Assembly: GCF_963678975.1 (NCBI RefSeq)
Contig: NC_089274.1
Coordinates: 29,885,053-29,949,052, forward strand
DNA length: 64,000 nucleotides
Origin: Dysidea avara
Taxonomy: Eukaryota; Porifera; Demospongiae; Dictyoceratida; Dysideidae
Direction of reading: 5' to 3'
Of the stretch, positions 23,901 through 35,284 are shown piece after piece. Within the stretch, counting starts at the first letter, position 1. The number at the start of each line of letters is the position of its first letter. Both the position numbers and the translations under genes were made by a program. The notes below the pieces were generated by a model that saw only the letters and a program-made list of their open reading frames with translations, did not search any database and was not told the origin of the DNA.

Positions 23901-26900
23901 ATTACCTGTATGCAGTCACAAAGTTTAGAGCATTAGTAGGACATTCATTTAACAAATGTTTTGGATGTTACGGTTCTTCACATTCAATAGTGTACAGTTC
24001 TCAATGTTAAACACAACTTGGTACTCTGTCTTAATTCCAGCACTATCCAAAGCACCTGCCAGTAGACATCATAGCCCAGGAGCTTGGTACAGAAGGGGGA
24101 GGGGGGAGAGGTGTTGAACTTCCACACACTCCCAAAGATGCTAGTCCAATTACTGCCCTTCACAGTCACGTTTTCTCTGACCACATGCCTTACAAAACTC
24201 TGTCCGACAACAACTCCCTGTTCTCTCCACCTCTCTGGTTCTACAGTAACTCTTCACAGATTCAGTAATTTTCACCTCTCTTTGACTGTTCTCTTCTCTT
24301 CCAATCATCACAATGGCTTTATACCTACTCCGGTCTCCTGAAATCTTGGTCTGAACTTTCAATGTACTGTAACAGGCAGAGGTACCTGTCACAGTAAAAG
24401 ATGCCAAGATGCAGACCACACAGTTTACTCTGCTATTTACTTGTACTATGATGTTGCGATGTCCATGTTTAATGCTTGAATAAGTTTTATAGTAGAATAA
24501 CCTTTAACTGAATAGAAAGGAAAGCTAAGTGTAGCTCAAAGCACATGAACCACAAACTACTGTAAATATTGTGTCATAGCGAAATATGAATAGATGTAAT
24601 GGCATTTCAAAGACTCTGTTAAAGTGGATTTCATGCATATAGACTGAGTGTACAGTACTTCTGCAAATGACTGGCAAGAAGTCAATTCTATTAAAAACTG
24701 AGCAGTATTTAATTTTATTAAAGTAGTTGATTAGGTATTAGAACGTTTTGTTGTGTCTTGTTACCCGTGTAGGATTACCCAAATAATCTATCTTGCTGGT
24801 CATTTGCAGAAGTATATAAATAATTATATGTAATCCATTTTTAAGGGTAAGTGGACTACAGGCAATATATTTATTGTAACAGTGCTGATTATTGCTCGTC
24901 AAAGGTTGTATTATGTTATCTCTATTTTTGTAGGTTACATATTCACAAGGGACAGGAGGGTAAAACTAGTAAGTGCACTTTTTTGTCTTCTTATACACGT
25001 AATTGATAGTGCATGTTAACTATGTTTTACCTCAGGTTGTACCGTAGCTACAGGTAGTAGATATACAGTCAAACAGACCTTTTCCTTTTCTTTTGAAAAG
25101 TGTTCCTCTGTATTCAGACTAGTGTTTCTACAAAGGATTTTCTCCCTTGAGAGCGTATGGAATCTACCTACATTGTCTGTGGTTATATACTATAAACATT
25201 TTAGCAACTGTGTTAGTTCCTGTGTTTCTAAGGCTTGTTTTTATATAATAAATTATTTTACATTCTGTTCATACCATCTTGTTATCATGTATGTGTTTGT
25301 AGTTATAATTCTTCCTGTATTCCTCCTTGTGGTAATCAGGGTTTATTAGAGTCACATTTTTTTGTTATAAATGTGGCTGTTTACTAATTATTATGTACGA
25401 TCAAACTGAGCTAGGAAACCGCATACCAGTCTGGCCACTTGGTGGCTACTTATGTAAACCACATGTTTTTGCTGAACTAGAACAAGGAAACTTGTGGTTT
25501 GACCATGGTGACTACATACCTGTACTAGAGTTATTTGATACTGAAGAACTAATGGGGATTTTTGTGTGGCTGATGTCAATCAAACTAAAACTTGTTTTGA
25601 TGTTTTTCTATTGGTTTCATTTTGTACTGCTGATATTCAGTATTTCATCATAGGCAACCTGCTGTTATAAACAAGCTGTCCCTAATGGCACAGGTTTCTG
25701 TTTCGTTCCTCTAAGCACACAATATAAGCTGGGTATTTTTTGTTTGTTGTATTGATGTAAAACGGAATTGGTACATATATCCACATACAGATGTATGGTG
25801 TAATACATAATGTATGGTGTAATACATAATGTATGCATGTACAGTGTTAGGAATAATGCATTACTAAAGTGAAGTGTTAAGTATGGTACCGCTCAAATGC
25901 AACACAGAGTGTGAACAATTAAAGCACTTGTTAATTAAAGGGCATGGCATCCGTTTTGCTCATGAGTATTCATCCAAAACGAAATGGGATGAATACTCAT
26001 GAGCAAAACAAGTGCCACACCCTTTGGTTAGCATACTTTTAATCACTTGCACTCTTGCAAAACAACTTTGCGTTTGAGCGGTACTGTAATACTATTCATA
26101 GTATGATGAATTACTTTTGAAGAATCCATGATCTGTTGTAACAAGGAAAGAATTATTGTATGTAACGAAGTAATGGTATTACCTAACACACGGTAATTTA
26201 TTATGTTAGTAATGTGTTACAGTTAGTAACTCTAATCACAGCTAGATGTCAGTCCAGTCTAGCCGTTAATAGGTATGGCTGAACCAAAGAGATGAGCCCT
26301 GGTGGAAGTACCAGTACTCCCACAACATGTGCAGGGAGACTTTTACTGTAGCTACGTAGCTAGTTAGCTATAACAACAAGTAGATGCTGTGCTACTTCTA
26401 AAAACTAGGTGCCCAGTAAATACTATCCCTTGAATTAATCAACTGTTTATAAATTAAATAACCATAATTATTTTGTAATTCACCAATTATTTTGTAATTC
26501 GTCAATTACATTACTTTGCATCACTAAAGAAGCGTAACTGAGCAAATCACTTTAAACCACAAATTACGTACAGAAGTATCTTCTTAACGGTTTTATGCAG
26601 TAGTTTGTCTATCATGTTTTCATATGTAAATTCCCTACACAAAGCCTTATGGCCACTCTTAATTTTCATTCACGTACAAATGGGATACACCCCTTTTTAA
26701 TTCGAGAACATAGTCATTTCTGGTAGTTTACGAGACTTGTTACATTGTTTTTCAGTGTTACAGCACATAGGCTAGCCCCTAGTGAACTGTTTCAACTGGT
26801 TTCAGTTACCGGCCACACCCCCTTCGACAAAAACAAATGAAGTACATAAACAGCCTTTATTCTGAATGTTTATTTCTAAGCCTTTTTGCTCTTGCGGGTG

Positions 26901-29900
26901 TTGGACAGACATGCAGACACATGGTTTTTGCCAAACCAACCAGGCATGTGCCCACATTGGCGGTATAAGTATAGCGGTATAAAGTATATAAGTATGGCAG
27001 TATAAAACTCTGGTGAATTTGGTAAGTAGTGTTTCAATCACCAAAATTTTTCAGCCAATTTTTTTTTAGAAATCACATGAGCAGATATAGCAAGACCACG
27101 TCATGTCGTTGAAATCGGTCCTGCAATATTTCAAACCACTACCAAGAGGAAAGAAAGCACGGTTCATCACCCTATGAAGAATTAAACCAAATGCTTTGAT
27201 ATGCATGATAACTGCACTGATAAGCCTGACTTCACTGTATTAACAACTGAACATTGCACTCGACATCGCACTCGACATCCATAACCATCAAATGACACTT
27301 TCAATAGTAGTGCCCCTTAACAATATCATATATGTTCATCAGACAATGTATAAATTAAGGTGGAGTCCCCATTAGCGAAAGTTTTCTGCCAGTTTTTTTG
27401 CAAAAGTTTTTCTGCCAAGTTTTTCCACCTATACAATGAAACCTCCCTTATCCAGACCTCTATTATCCAGGCAACTCCATTGTCAGGACAGCCCAAATTG
27501 GTCATGTGGCTTGTAGTTTATTGACCATAATGAAGTTTGGTTTAGATGAAAGCACAAGGAGGGAGCCTAAAGGTTGCTGTTTACCTGTTTGGTGGGACAT
27601 TGGAAACAGTGGAAATTGAAAACTGAAACTGAAAAACTGAAACGGAAAAACTGAAACTGAAAAACTAAAATTGGTCAAAACTTCATATTAACAGGTACCT
27701 CTTAACAAAGACCACCTCTATAATAAGACCGCCTCTAAAATAAGACCACCTCATTATAGTAGTTATGTCAAGTAGGTCCAAAAATATAGCTAAGGTGTAC
27801 TCATAATGTAATAAAGTATCAATCAATCAGACAGTACTTAAAAGTTGAAATGACAGCTGCAGGGTTGTACAAAAGGATATACTATCTTTTATAATGCCAA
27901 GACCTTAAGTCCATGGTCATGTCACAAATGAAAATGGAGCAATTGCATGCATAATTGAATTTGATAATGGATTTCTCATGAATATTATTGTGCATGATTT
28001 AGGAGTTGCATAGTTACAAAATCAACATTAATGATTCTTGACTTTGTCTTAATAATTGTTAGGCACACGTAATAAGCATCCTCGAAGATTTAAAAACCCG
28101 AGGTGACATCAGTAATTACCGAGACGCAGGTAATTATTGACAGGTTTTTAAATCCTCGAAGACATCTATCACGAGTGTGTAACTATTACCAAGACACAAA
28201 GTCCAAGATCATTAATTTAACTATGCAACTCTTAAATCATGCACAATTCATGAGAAATCCAGTATCAGCAGAGTAATTGTGCATGCAATTACCCTATTTT
28301 CATTGTGACATGACCATGGACTTTAGGTCTTGGTATGGTAAGATAGTATATCCTTATGTACAACCCTGCAGCTGTTGTTTTAACTTTTAAGTACTGTCTG
28401 ATTGATTGATACTTTATTACATTATGAGTACACCTAATGGCCTTTTTGTTGGACCTACTTGACATGACTACTATAATGAGGTGGTCTTATTAGAGGCGGT
28501 CTTATTATACAGGTGGTCTTATTACAGAGGTGGTCTTTGTTAAGAGGTACCTGTTAATATGAAGTTTTGACCAATTTTAGTTTTTCAGTTTCAGTTTTTC
28601 CGTTTCAGTTTTTCAGTTTCAGTTTTCAATTTCCACTGTTTCCAATATCCCCTGTTTGGTGGCTTGTTTATTCTACTACTAATAACTACCACTTGGTTGC
28701 TAGGTGATAATGCATTTTTACAGCCCAGGGGAGTGACCATGAATACTCTGTAGTGACTTCCCCTCTGGCCACTAAACTGCATAGCACTAACTGATAGCAA
28801 TAACAACATTACTTGTATTTAAGTTAGTCACTTTAGCATAATAGCATGTTATTCTTAGTTACGGATATTTCTGAGATACGGGCAGTAGTATGTACCATAC
28901 TGCCCGGATAAGAGAGGTTCCACTGTAGCAGGTTTTCGCCAAGCTTTTTACCACAAAAGTTTTTTTACTATACAGTAACTTACCAAATACTATACATGTA
29001 CTGTGCATAGATGTATTTACAGTGTGTGTACATACATACCTATTAAGTACAGACATCATATGTGATGACCACCTATATTTTGCTGTATGTAGCAACCAAT
29101 AGAATTTGAATAATAATATGATGTTTTATAGACCTCATTGTTACATACAACAGAAGAGATCAGTACATCGTACTTAGAATCCATCAAATGTCCTACACTA
29201 GTCATAATGTAAGTTTTAATAGTTTTACTATACTATGTACTTAACATATTCTTTACTATTAGGGCAGAAATATCAGTGTTTTCTCATGAAAAGATTAAAA
29301 AGTTGGTGCAAGTATTAAAAGAGGTATATGTGTATGTAAATATGATTTTATTACATTCATTCTTGGTGTCAACATCAGTGAGGTCTTCATGCATAAATAT
29401 TGTGTATAACTTCATTGTCAAGAGAATGTGATTTTGGGTCATGGTTCTGTAAACTAGTATTTTTATGTCATGATTGGGTGATCACATGATGTCATGTGAT
29501 CCATGAATGCCCTGTACTAGCTGGGTCATGATGCTTGTTCCTTGTACTAGAAAACACCTCCTATAGAGCTTAATATTTGGTGGCCACATATACTATAGTT
29601 AGCAAAAATGAAAAAGAGAAATGGAAAACTAATAATGTGACTGGACCTGCAAGAACCCCACATGTTAGTGCATTTTACGATTCCATTTTATTACATTTTC
29701 TTTATCCAAATAGCTAAATGTATGGTCAACCAAAGTTTCAGCTATAGAAACCAAGAACTTTTGAAGTTATAGCACTAGAAAGTGGCTGGCAACAGCAGAA
29801 AAATCGATTGTTCGGGGACAATATGGAAAATAAACTGCACATGTTTAAAAACAGTCATAACTTACGAATGCAGTTCTCTACTAATATTCAATCTCGTAAA

Positions 29901-32226
29901 TATTTCACCCATTGCATTCTACTGTAAAATTAGGCTTGCACTGTCATGTGGGATTCTTGCAGATCCGGTCACAAATGGTCAGAACTACAATACATGTACA
30001 GTAGTGATGTGCGATATGTGATTATCGAAATATCGTGATAATTTTTTCTATATCGTGATATTATATAGAATCTTTATATCGTGATATAAGCCTAGGTATA
30101 GATTTTAGTTATAATTAGAGAAAAATGTACCCAAGATGTCATTGTACACTGTACTTTTTATGACAAAAGAGCTTGCAATGTTGTATGCTAGTCATGTACC
30201 ATGTTGTATTGTACTTCTAGTACATCAGTGCTACAAGTGTCATCAGTGTAAATACACTAGCTGAGTGATGAGTTGTATATCGTGATGATATATATCGTAT
30301 CATGATATGTTGTGTGCAATAATCATGATAGGAAAATATCCTATATCGCACACCACTAATGTACAGTAACCTTGAGTAAACTTGGCTTAGTGGCCACCTC
30401 TTTAATGACCACCAGACCACCTTTTTCAAAGGCCACATTGCAATTAGGTCCCAAAGAGATACTCAATGACCTCATTATGGTACATTGTAATACTGTACCT
30501 GTATAATACCCAAATGACTTTATTAATAAAACACCTAGGTTGGCTGAAAGCATCTCTAGCTGGCACTTAAGGTCATTGTCTTTTTGATACAGTGACAGTT
30601 TTATATAATGTACTGCACTTCGTTTGCATTACATTTTGTATGACACATTCTGGAACTAAATAACTGATGATGTATGGTACCTATGGTATGACTTGAGTGA
30701 AGTGTGAACCAAAATATGGGAGATTGACTATTAATTATGAGGTCTTAAAGTAGACCATGCCAACATAGTTGACATTGTCACTGTAATTAAGTGGTCTTAA
30801 TGGGATCATAAATTACACCTTAGATACGTACCAAAGTAGAACCTCTGTAACCAGTTCAGTCACTACAAAAAATATGTACAATTTCTGTTGCAAACATAGG
30901 AAAGCCATCAGGCACAAATCAACACCTTGCACGGTCAGCGATAAGAAATGGGAGTCAGAAAATCCTGTTAAATCAAAAAATTTTGAAAATTCTGTAGCAG
31001 CTTATTGGAAGCAGTTTTGGCTGCTCAAAAGCTTGATTTGACCTACCAAAACTAGTTGCCATGAATGTATTGTGAGACTGGTTTCTGTTTAATGCAATAT
31101 TCTTTTTGTGAGAAAGTGCAAACCTCCATGATCCCTAATGTACAGTTACTACCATACTGTATAACTAGAATTTGCATGTGATAATACAGTAGCTTCGTGA
31201 AAATATAATCATAAGTTAGATGTATCATCATTGGTATTTCATGAATAAAAATGCAAACAAATTGCCTTTTACAGTTAGTAGACGTTTTCGCAAAATTTTT
31301 GTCCTTATCCTGATCACTACAATGAGGTGTTCTTAATAAATACGGTCATAAGGTATGTGTTGAGGACCTATATGTAATTATACTTGAAAGATCTTTTTTA
31401 CATGTGGTCAGGTGGTCTTTGTGTAGAGGTAGTCTTCAAGTGGTGACCACTAAGCAAAGTTTTACTGTAGCATTCATGTATATGAAGTTTTTACCATTTC
31501 TGTTCTCCAATCCACTTTCCATTTCCATTGTTTCCTATTGCCCCCAAGGAGTCTCAACATTTGTGACCTAATGCTTCATTCCTTACTGTATATGTAGGAC
31601 AGCTTTAGATTCACTGTTAACTAATATAATTAATGTAATGCAAACCAAGAATTATACAATTAATGTCCTGTTGCTATGTAGCATGCATGGTGAAGGTGCT
31701 TTAAAGTTCATAAACCTTATGACATCGTTAGAGTATAGTGAAATGATGCGGGCATTCAGAGTTAGCTAAAAGCACATGTAAGACAATTGTATACATCAGA
31801 TGAAGACTATGTATATGTATACATAGTATAGTTTCAGTTGCTGACAACACAGAAATGAATTTGTACATAACAACACAAGTCACAATAGCTATTATATGGC
31901 AAGTAAATCGAGACTTGTGCTATTTTGTATGCTATACCTGTATGTGCTTTCAGAGTTAAACTATGCATTTATAGCTACAAATGAAACCCAAGTATTTAAA
32001 CGTCAGCACCATTTATGTGTCCTAAACATGTGTGTAAATTAATAATTTTAAATACACTAGATTAGTCAGCTAGCATCTCATATGATTGTGGATGATTTTT
32101 TAGGCAAAGATGATAATCGTTTCTGGGAATCATCATGTACATTTGAACAATGCACCAGTAGTTGCACCAGCTGTTAATGAACATTTGTTAAAAGACTTTC
32201 CTGGCGCTCATAAAAGTCAGTTATAA
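11951..32226 (+). CDS. SERHL: SERHL-type alpha/beta-fold serine hydrolase, 14 exons
   Basis: Exons: 11951-11968 (start least certain), 13554-13578, 13691-13771, 16370-16423, 16481-16594, 16794-16835, 16938-16957, 17352-17426, 19519-19625, 20121-20200, 24934-24968, 29132-29208, 29263-29323 and 32104-32226. All junctions are GT-AG and in phase. They give 303 residues, against 314 as I recall for human SERHL2. The order of motifs follows the family: PWGHIAGKVWG near residue 20, the oxyanion-side HGWLDNAGSFDKLIPLL from 41, DWPGHGLSS from 67, the nucleophile elbow FSILAHSMG with Ser110, PELVDRMVLLEG, LVQRGTTQVDNG, CPTLVI, and the histidine segment VSGNHHVHL from 269. The acid residue is not obvious; the stretch after CPTLVI has Glu rather than a clear Asp. 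The elbow reads AHSMG where GHSxG is usual. Family members are thought to be cytosolic or peroxisomal hydrolases of unknown substrate. There is no signal peptide. The introns hold many transposons. Confidence 0.9.
12290..13425. repeat. repeat family R7, copy 2, in SERHL intron 1
   Basis: About a dozen degenerate minisatellite units with AGCTGAACTCTCTACAGGGTG cores (12295-12685) are followed by GACTGCACTATTAGAGTATC. The same body as copy 1 then follows, including ACCCTGTAGG, AAATTTGG and a CACACTACCATG tail. It ends shortly before exon 2 at 13554. Confidence 0.8.
14090..15060. repeat. repeat family R1, inverted copy in a SERHL intron
   Basis: Here the plus strand matches the reverse complement of 700-1440: TTTTCTACTGACTGACTGAG, TGCCTTCAGACAAGGG, GGACTTACCAGTGTCCTCC, GTCCCATTCATCATTGCTGACAG and GCATGATGGCTTCCCTTCG all have counterparts in that copy. 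An ORF at 14351-14542 is internal to the repeat. Confidence 0.75.
15517..15735 (-). mobile_element. tRNA-like SINE, copy 2
   Basis: Same body as 6233-6480, including GCCTCGAACCTGCAGCCATC and a TATATTTATTAAGGC end. It sits inside the R7 body. Confidence 0.75.
15824..16015 (-). mobile_element. tRNA-like SINE, copy 3, tandem to copy 2
   Basis: Begins TTTATTTATTAAGGCTTTACAGC and again contains GCCTCGAACCTGCAGCCATC. It lies about 90 bp after copy 2 in the same orientation. The ORF at 15886-16140 is composed of SINE and R7 sequence and is not a gene. Confidence 0.75.
17457..18098. mobile_element. hAT-like non-autonomous DNA transposon, copy 2 (inverted)
   Basis: A reverse-complement copy of 1556-2190, from TAGAGGTGTACTGATAATCGG to GGTACACCTCTA, 642 bp. 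The flanks GTATGTGA (ending two bases before the element) and GTATGTGT match in 7 of 8 positions. It lies in the SERHL intron between 17426 and 19519. ORFs inside it are shadows. Confidence 0.85.
19110..19325. repeat. repeat family R5, copy 2
   Basis: GGTAGACCAAAAATCAGG, TTGATGCTAGATATACG and GGGGGATCCCTACTATA are shared in order with 5.2-5.5 kb and 54.6-55.1 kb. Confidence 0.55.
19800..20055. repeat. repeat family R1, partial copy
   Basis: Contains TGTGCTGGTTCACCAGTCAT, CACCTGCAAATATACTGG and GGACATTTAATCCCTA as in the R1 hairpin. One arm is shortened. It lies between SERHL exons 19519-19625 and 20121-20200. Confidence 0.65.
20700..20816 (-). pseudogene. possible 39-codon coding fragment, unidentified
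   Basis: On the minus strand an acceptor-like TTCAG precedes an open stretch beginning GCKHPNGVEIAVRKAERSDF. It has coding-like composition but no start, stop or clear donor nearby. It may be an exon of a nested gene or a relic; I do not recognise it. Confidence 0.2.
21004..21570. mobile_element. Tc1/mariner-type MITE (TA insertion), copy 1
   Basis: The ends CAGTGGAACCTGTCTATAAT and its inverse (ACAGGTTCTACTG) are bounded by TA on both sides. Internal blocks repeat the motif GGCCATTATA / ACCGTTATA. A 567-bp element without a transposase. Confidence 0.8.
21960..22185. repeat. about 60-bp tandem repeat, three to four units
   Basis: Units contain AGACATAGTATTGCATAACT, CTTGTGATAAGCAGTGAGAT and CAATACACTCTAATAGAGCA. 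The last part is the motif dispersed through the whole window. Confidence 0.85.
22690..23115. repeat. repeat family R1, copy with intact hairpin
   Basis: Contains TAGTGACTGGCAGAGGTGCT and GACACTGTGTAATGGGC as the reverse complement of the R1 duplicated block. The hairpin GGTTGCCTACACCTGTAGAT ... AAGGCAACCTCC lies at 22966-23061. The ORFs here are shadows. Confidence 0.7.
23984..24420 (-). pseudogene. possible broken secreted-protein exon, unidentified
   Basis: Two overlapping minus-strand ORFs in different frames read like one cysteine-containing extracellular sequence. The upstream part (24420 to about 24150) includes VQTKISGDRSRYKAIVMIG and CRTEFCKACG. The downstream part includes ENVTVKGSNWTSIFGSVW and GYDVYWQVL. 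An acceptor-like CTGTGACAG precedes the first. A frameshift or a missed intron at about 24180 separates them. The domain is unknown to me and chance is not excluded. It lies within a SERHL intron on the opposite strand. Confidence 0.3.
25090..25561 (+). pseudogene. decayed paralogue of the exon at 60870-61056
   Basis: The plus strand contains GGYLCKPHVFAELEQGNLWF, then FDTEEL. At DNA level about 58 bp are nearly identical to the minus strand at 60.9 kb, and weaker similarity extends about 300 bp upstream (for example TTCATACCATC and GTTAGTTCCTGTG). Upstream of the conserved block the reading frame is interrupted by stops. It sits inside the SERHL intron 24969-29131. The gene family is unknown. 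Confidence 0.5.
25887..26087. mobile_element. about 200-bp palindromic MITE
   Basis: The ends GTACCGCTCAAATGCAA and TTGCGTTTGAGCGGTAC are inverted repeats. The centre CTCATGAGTATTCATCC ... GGATGAATACTCATGAG folds perfectly. Confidence 0.85.
26090..27430. other. unassigned intronic DNA
   Basis: No exon, element boundary or RNA gene that I can support. There is a local duplication AATTATTTTGTAATTC at about 26465-26505. Confidence 0.5.
27434..28925. mobile_element. Tc1/mariner-type MITE (TA insertion), copy 2, carrying a nested element
   Basis: The outer ends are CAATGAAACCTCCCTTATCC and GGATAAGAGAGGTTCCACTG, bounded by TA. Without the nested 1056-bp insertion it matches the intact copy at 32833-33263 almost base for base, including GGTTGCTAGGTGATAATGC. 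Confidence 0.85.
27595..28650. mobile_element. giant palindromic element nested in a MITE
   Basis: Two arms of roughly 500 bp are inverted copies of each other, from GGACATTGGAAACAGTGG to CCACTGTTTCCAATATCC. They include GTTTCAGTTTTTC runs, TAAGACCACCTCATTATAG and GGTCATGTCAC on both arms. The centre is near 28110. It is flanked by CCTGTTTGGTG on both sides, while the empty site at about 33000 has it once, so insertion and duplication are directly visible. No transposase. Confidence 0.9.
30002..30358. mobile_element. hAT-like MITE, third family
   Basis: The inverted ends TAGTGATGTGCGATA and TATCGCACACCACTA are flanked by a perfect 8-bp duplication ATGTACAG (29994-30001 and 30359-30366). The interior is built from ATATCGTGATA repeats. 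Confidence 0.85.
30364..31467. mobile_element. TA-flanked inverted-repeat element containing R1 sequence
   Basis: CAGTAACCTTGAGTAAACTTGG at the left and AGCAAAGTTTTACTG at the right are bounded by TA. Repeated GGTCTT/AAGACC-type blocks lie inside, and a degraded R1 segment (about 30850-31140) is included. Confidence 0.55.
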
Positions 32227-32362
32227 TTCCAGATCCTGGCAATCTTGTGTTGCAATTACATTGCACTATATAATGTATGTTTGTGTATTTGTCTCATTGC
32301 ATACTTGTACATCTTTTTACTACAAGACAATTGGAGGAAAGAAGTATGCAAACAACTCAAAT

Positions 32363-32368
32363 AATAAA
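32363..32368 (+). terminator. candidate polyadenylation signal of the SERHL-type gene
   Basis: AATAAA lies about 140 bp after the stop codon at 32224-32226. It is the first clear signal downstream. Confidence 0.45.
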
Positions 32369-32832
32369 TTTAAGGATTTAAGAAATATTGATAGGTAAAT
32401 AAGTACACATACTGTTCAGAGCAGAATTTGAAGGATGTAAAAGTTAACTCCCAGCATTTATTAAGGTACAGCCTGTATCTAGTAGAAGCTACAAGTTGGA
32501 AATAGAATGGGTTCACTGATTTTCCAGGTCAGTTTGCATGCTATGGGATAATTGGGACCATTACTAAGCGTCCGGATAATGCAGGTGTCCTCATTTTCAA
32601 GCGTCCTGATTAACAGGTTCCACTGTAGTATTGTAACACTCAAGTTGAGATGCAATTTAACTGTTTCCCTAGTGAAACATCTTGTACAGGACTGGTCCCT
32701 TGTATACACTCTGTAGTCTTGCACCCAGGCTAGTATTTTCCTTTTTCTTTTGTGTTGGGTCGGAAGTAAAACTCCACCCCTACTACAAGAAATGAAAAAA
32801 AGATTTTGGGCATGAGATTACATACATTAGTA

Positions 32833-33263
32833 CAGTAGAATCTCCCTTATCTGGACCTCTATTATCTGGGCCTCTATTATCTGGGCACCTCCATTGTCTG
32901 GACAGCCCAAATTGGTCATGTGGCTTGTAGTTTATTGACCATAATCAAGTTTGGTTTAGATAAAAGCACAAGGAGGGAGCCTAAAGATTGCTGTTTACCT
33001 GTTTGGTGGCTTGTTTATTCTACTAATAATAACTACCACTTGGTTGCTAGGTGATAATGCATTTTTACAGTGACCATGAATGCTCTGTAGTGACTTCCCC
33101 CTCTGCCCACTAAACTGCATAGCACTAACTGATAGCAATAACAACATTACTTGTATTAAAGTTAGTCACTTTAGCTTACTAGCATGTTATTCTTAGTTAC
33201 GGACATTTCTGAGGTACGGACAGTAGTGTGTACCAGACCGCCCAGATAAGAGAGGTTCCACTG
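32833..33263. mobile_element. Tc1/mariner-type MITE (TA insertion), copy 3, intact
   Basis: CAGTAGAATCTCCCTTATCTGG to GATAAGAGAGGTTCCACTG, 431 bp, with TA on both sides. It is the uninterrupted form of 27434-28925. Confidence 0.9.
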
Positions 33264-34480
33264 TATCTGGAAAATTAATTAATAACAAAGCTGTTAAAAC
33301 TTTTTCCTCAGGATAACCATCTGCACTAGTTTTATTATTAATCACTGAACATGACACTTAGCCAATGACTGGGTGACCTGTATAGAAAATCAAACTCGGA
33401 TTGTTCTGTTCAACTTGAATTCTTTGGTTCCCATAGGCTAGGGTAAACACCTTGTACAGGTTTAGCCTATTAAGTAAATCACTAATACCTAATTGAAAAC
33501 GATAAAATTTTGATGAAAGCTTTTATGCATCATAATATCTGGGGAGGAGTGTGGCACGTCACAGACCCCATGCTTATAATATACAGAGGTTCGACTTGAT
33601 CAGCCATCCACATGCCTTCAAATATTCCTTTATCGCTGCCTGTACATCAAAAGATTACATTGCAAGGCATGTGATAGTGTGTCATGCAACCAAGGAAAGC
33701 CAGCATATCAAAACTCATGTCAAATTAACCCATACATTTTCTATTTTCTGTAAAATATTATGCGTAAAATAAATGTACAGCAGCCTATGGAGGTAAGCTA
33801 GTTTAAAGTTTCATTATTTATCATAACTCTTGTTCTGAAGGCGGTATCAATTTTGTTTGGCCGCCATTGCACACGCATAAGCTTCCTCTATCCAGTGATA
33901 ACAAAATTTAATCAATGCTAAAGTGTTAACAGCTTGCAAATTTACAATAAATGGTAGTAAGTAGCAACTTATGCAATACAAAATCCATTGGAGAGCAAAT
34001 CACGAAGTTCGTGTTCTAATTAAATAGTGGCATCATGCCATTACCATGGCGATTATGAATTTTGTTGGATAGAGCAATTCATAAGGAGTTGAATGATATC
34101 AAGTTTTATGATATTTGATCATATCTAGTGCTTGTAATTATTGAAAATACAAAATGATGTAAAATGTATGGAGTTTGTATTGGAGAAATCAAAAATGTGA
34201 TCCATCCTGAGGCCTTTCAAAGGATCAGAGTTTAATCAGTCCATTTCATGATCTAAGGGTGGAAAACAAACAAAGGACACTGGTAATGTACAATATTGCT
34301 GATAAAATGATTACTGGCTGTAAATTTGATTTTGCCATTTTTGCCATTCTGACTTTACAAATCCCAATAGCATGTTTTGATATGGTAAGGGTGAGCATGA
34401 CAGGCAAGTGGTTACTGGAACAAAGAAAACATGGTTTTCATACATTTGTAGTTTGGTCATAATACAACACAAACATGCTA
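33264..34480. other. unassigned intergenic DNA downstream of the SERHL-type gene
   Basis: Short ORFs (for example 33551-33772 and 34259-34462) have no domain or splice context. No element ends were recognised. Confidence 0.5.
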
Positions 34481-34745
34481 TTTTATAAATTTCATCAAGG
34501 TAGGTTGCATTTGTCCACCCATCTTTGAGCTACAAACCTTCAAAGTTTGTCTTATGTTCTTCCTATATACATGCAGGTACTTTCTTCCAATTGCATAACC
34601 ATTTACTGTCATAACTCACACATGCTTTATGTGATTCACTTCAAATTTGGAGGGTACAGAGAACATGATATCTTGCATTCATTTTTATTTTTTTTTGATT
34701 TGTGTAGGTAAAGATTGTGTAACACACTACTCTCCTGAATCCCTA
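34480..34745. repeat. repeat family R7 fragment, inverted
   Basis: CTTTGAGCTACAAACC, CTTCAAAGTTTGTCTTATGTTCTTC and ACTTCAAATTTGGAGGGTAC resemble the reverse complement or body of R7 at 8.3-8.5 kb and 13.1-13.2 kb. There is no minisatellite here. Confidence 0.5.
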
Positions 34746-35284
34746 TAACTAGTTATCCATCATCCTGAATTTCCAGTTTATTATATATGTGGTTCTGCGA
34801 TGGTAAAGGCTCTAAAAACCTCAAAATTAAAGGCTGTTTTATATTGGAGTAACAAATCAAAGCTGCTGTGCATGTGTGGCTATAGTTTTGAACAAGGGCA
34901 TCAGAGTAAGTGCGACCAGTGAGGCCAGAGCCTCACCACTTTTTGGCTCAGTGAATTTTTTTTTTAAATTTAAACTTGAAGCCAAAGTAAAAGTAGTTAA
35001 CATGTAATACTTGCATCAATTTAATAGCAATAACGGACAGAAACAATACTAATCTAACCTGTCTTTCACTCAGAACAGCTTCATGTCGACTTTGTCCGTA
35101 TTAAGCGCCTCTAAAATAATTACCGTCATTTTATTTATAGTTGTTATGCAGTATTAGTAGGCCTGGGCTAGGTCTTGATCTGGTTATAGTCTCATGATAC
35201 AGCACATCCTGCATCCCTTGGTATTAACAAGGCACACATGACTATTGTGATTAATGTTTGAGAGCAACCAGGCATTATACATAA

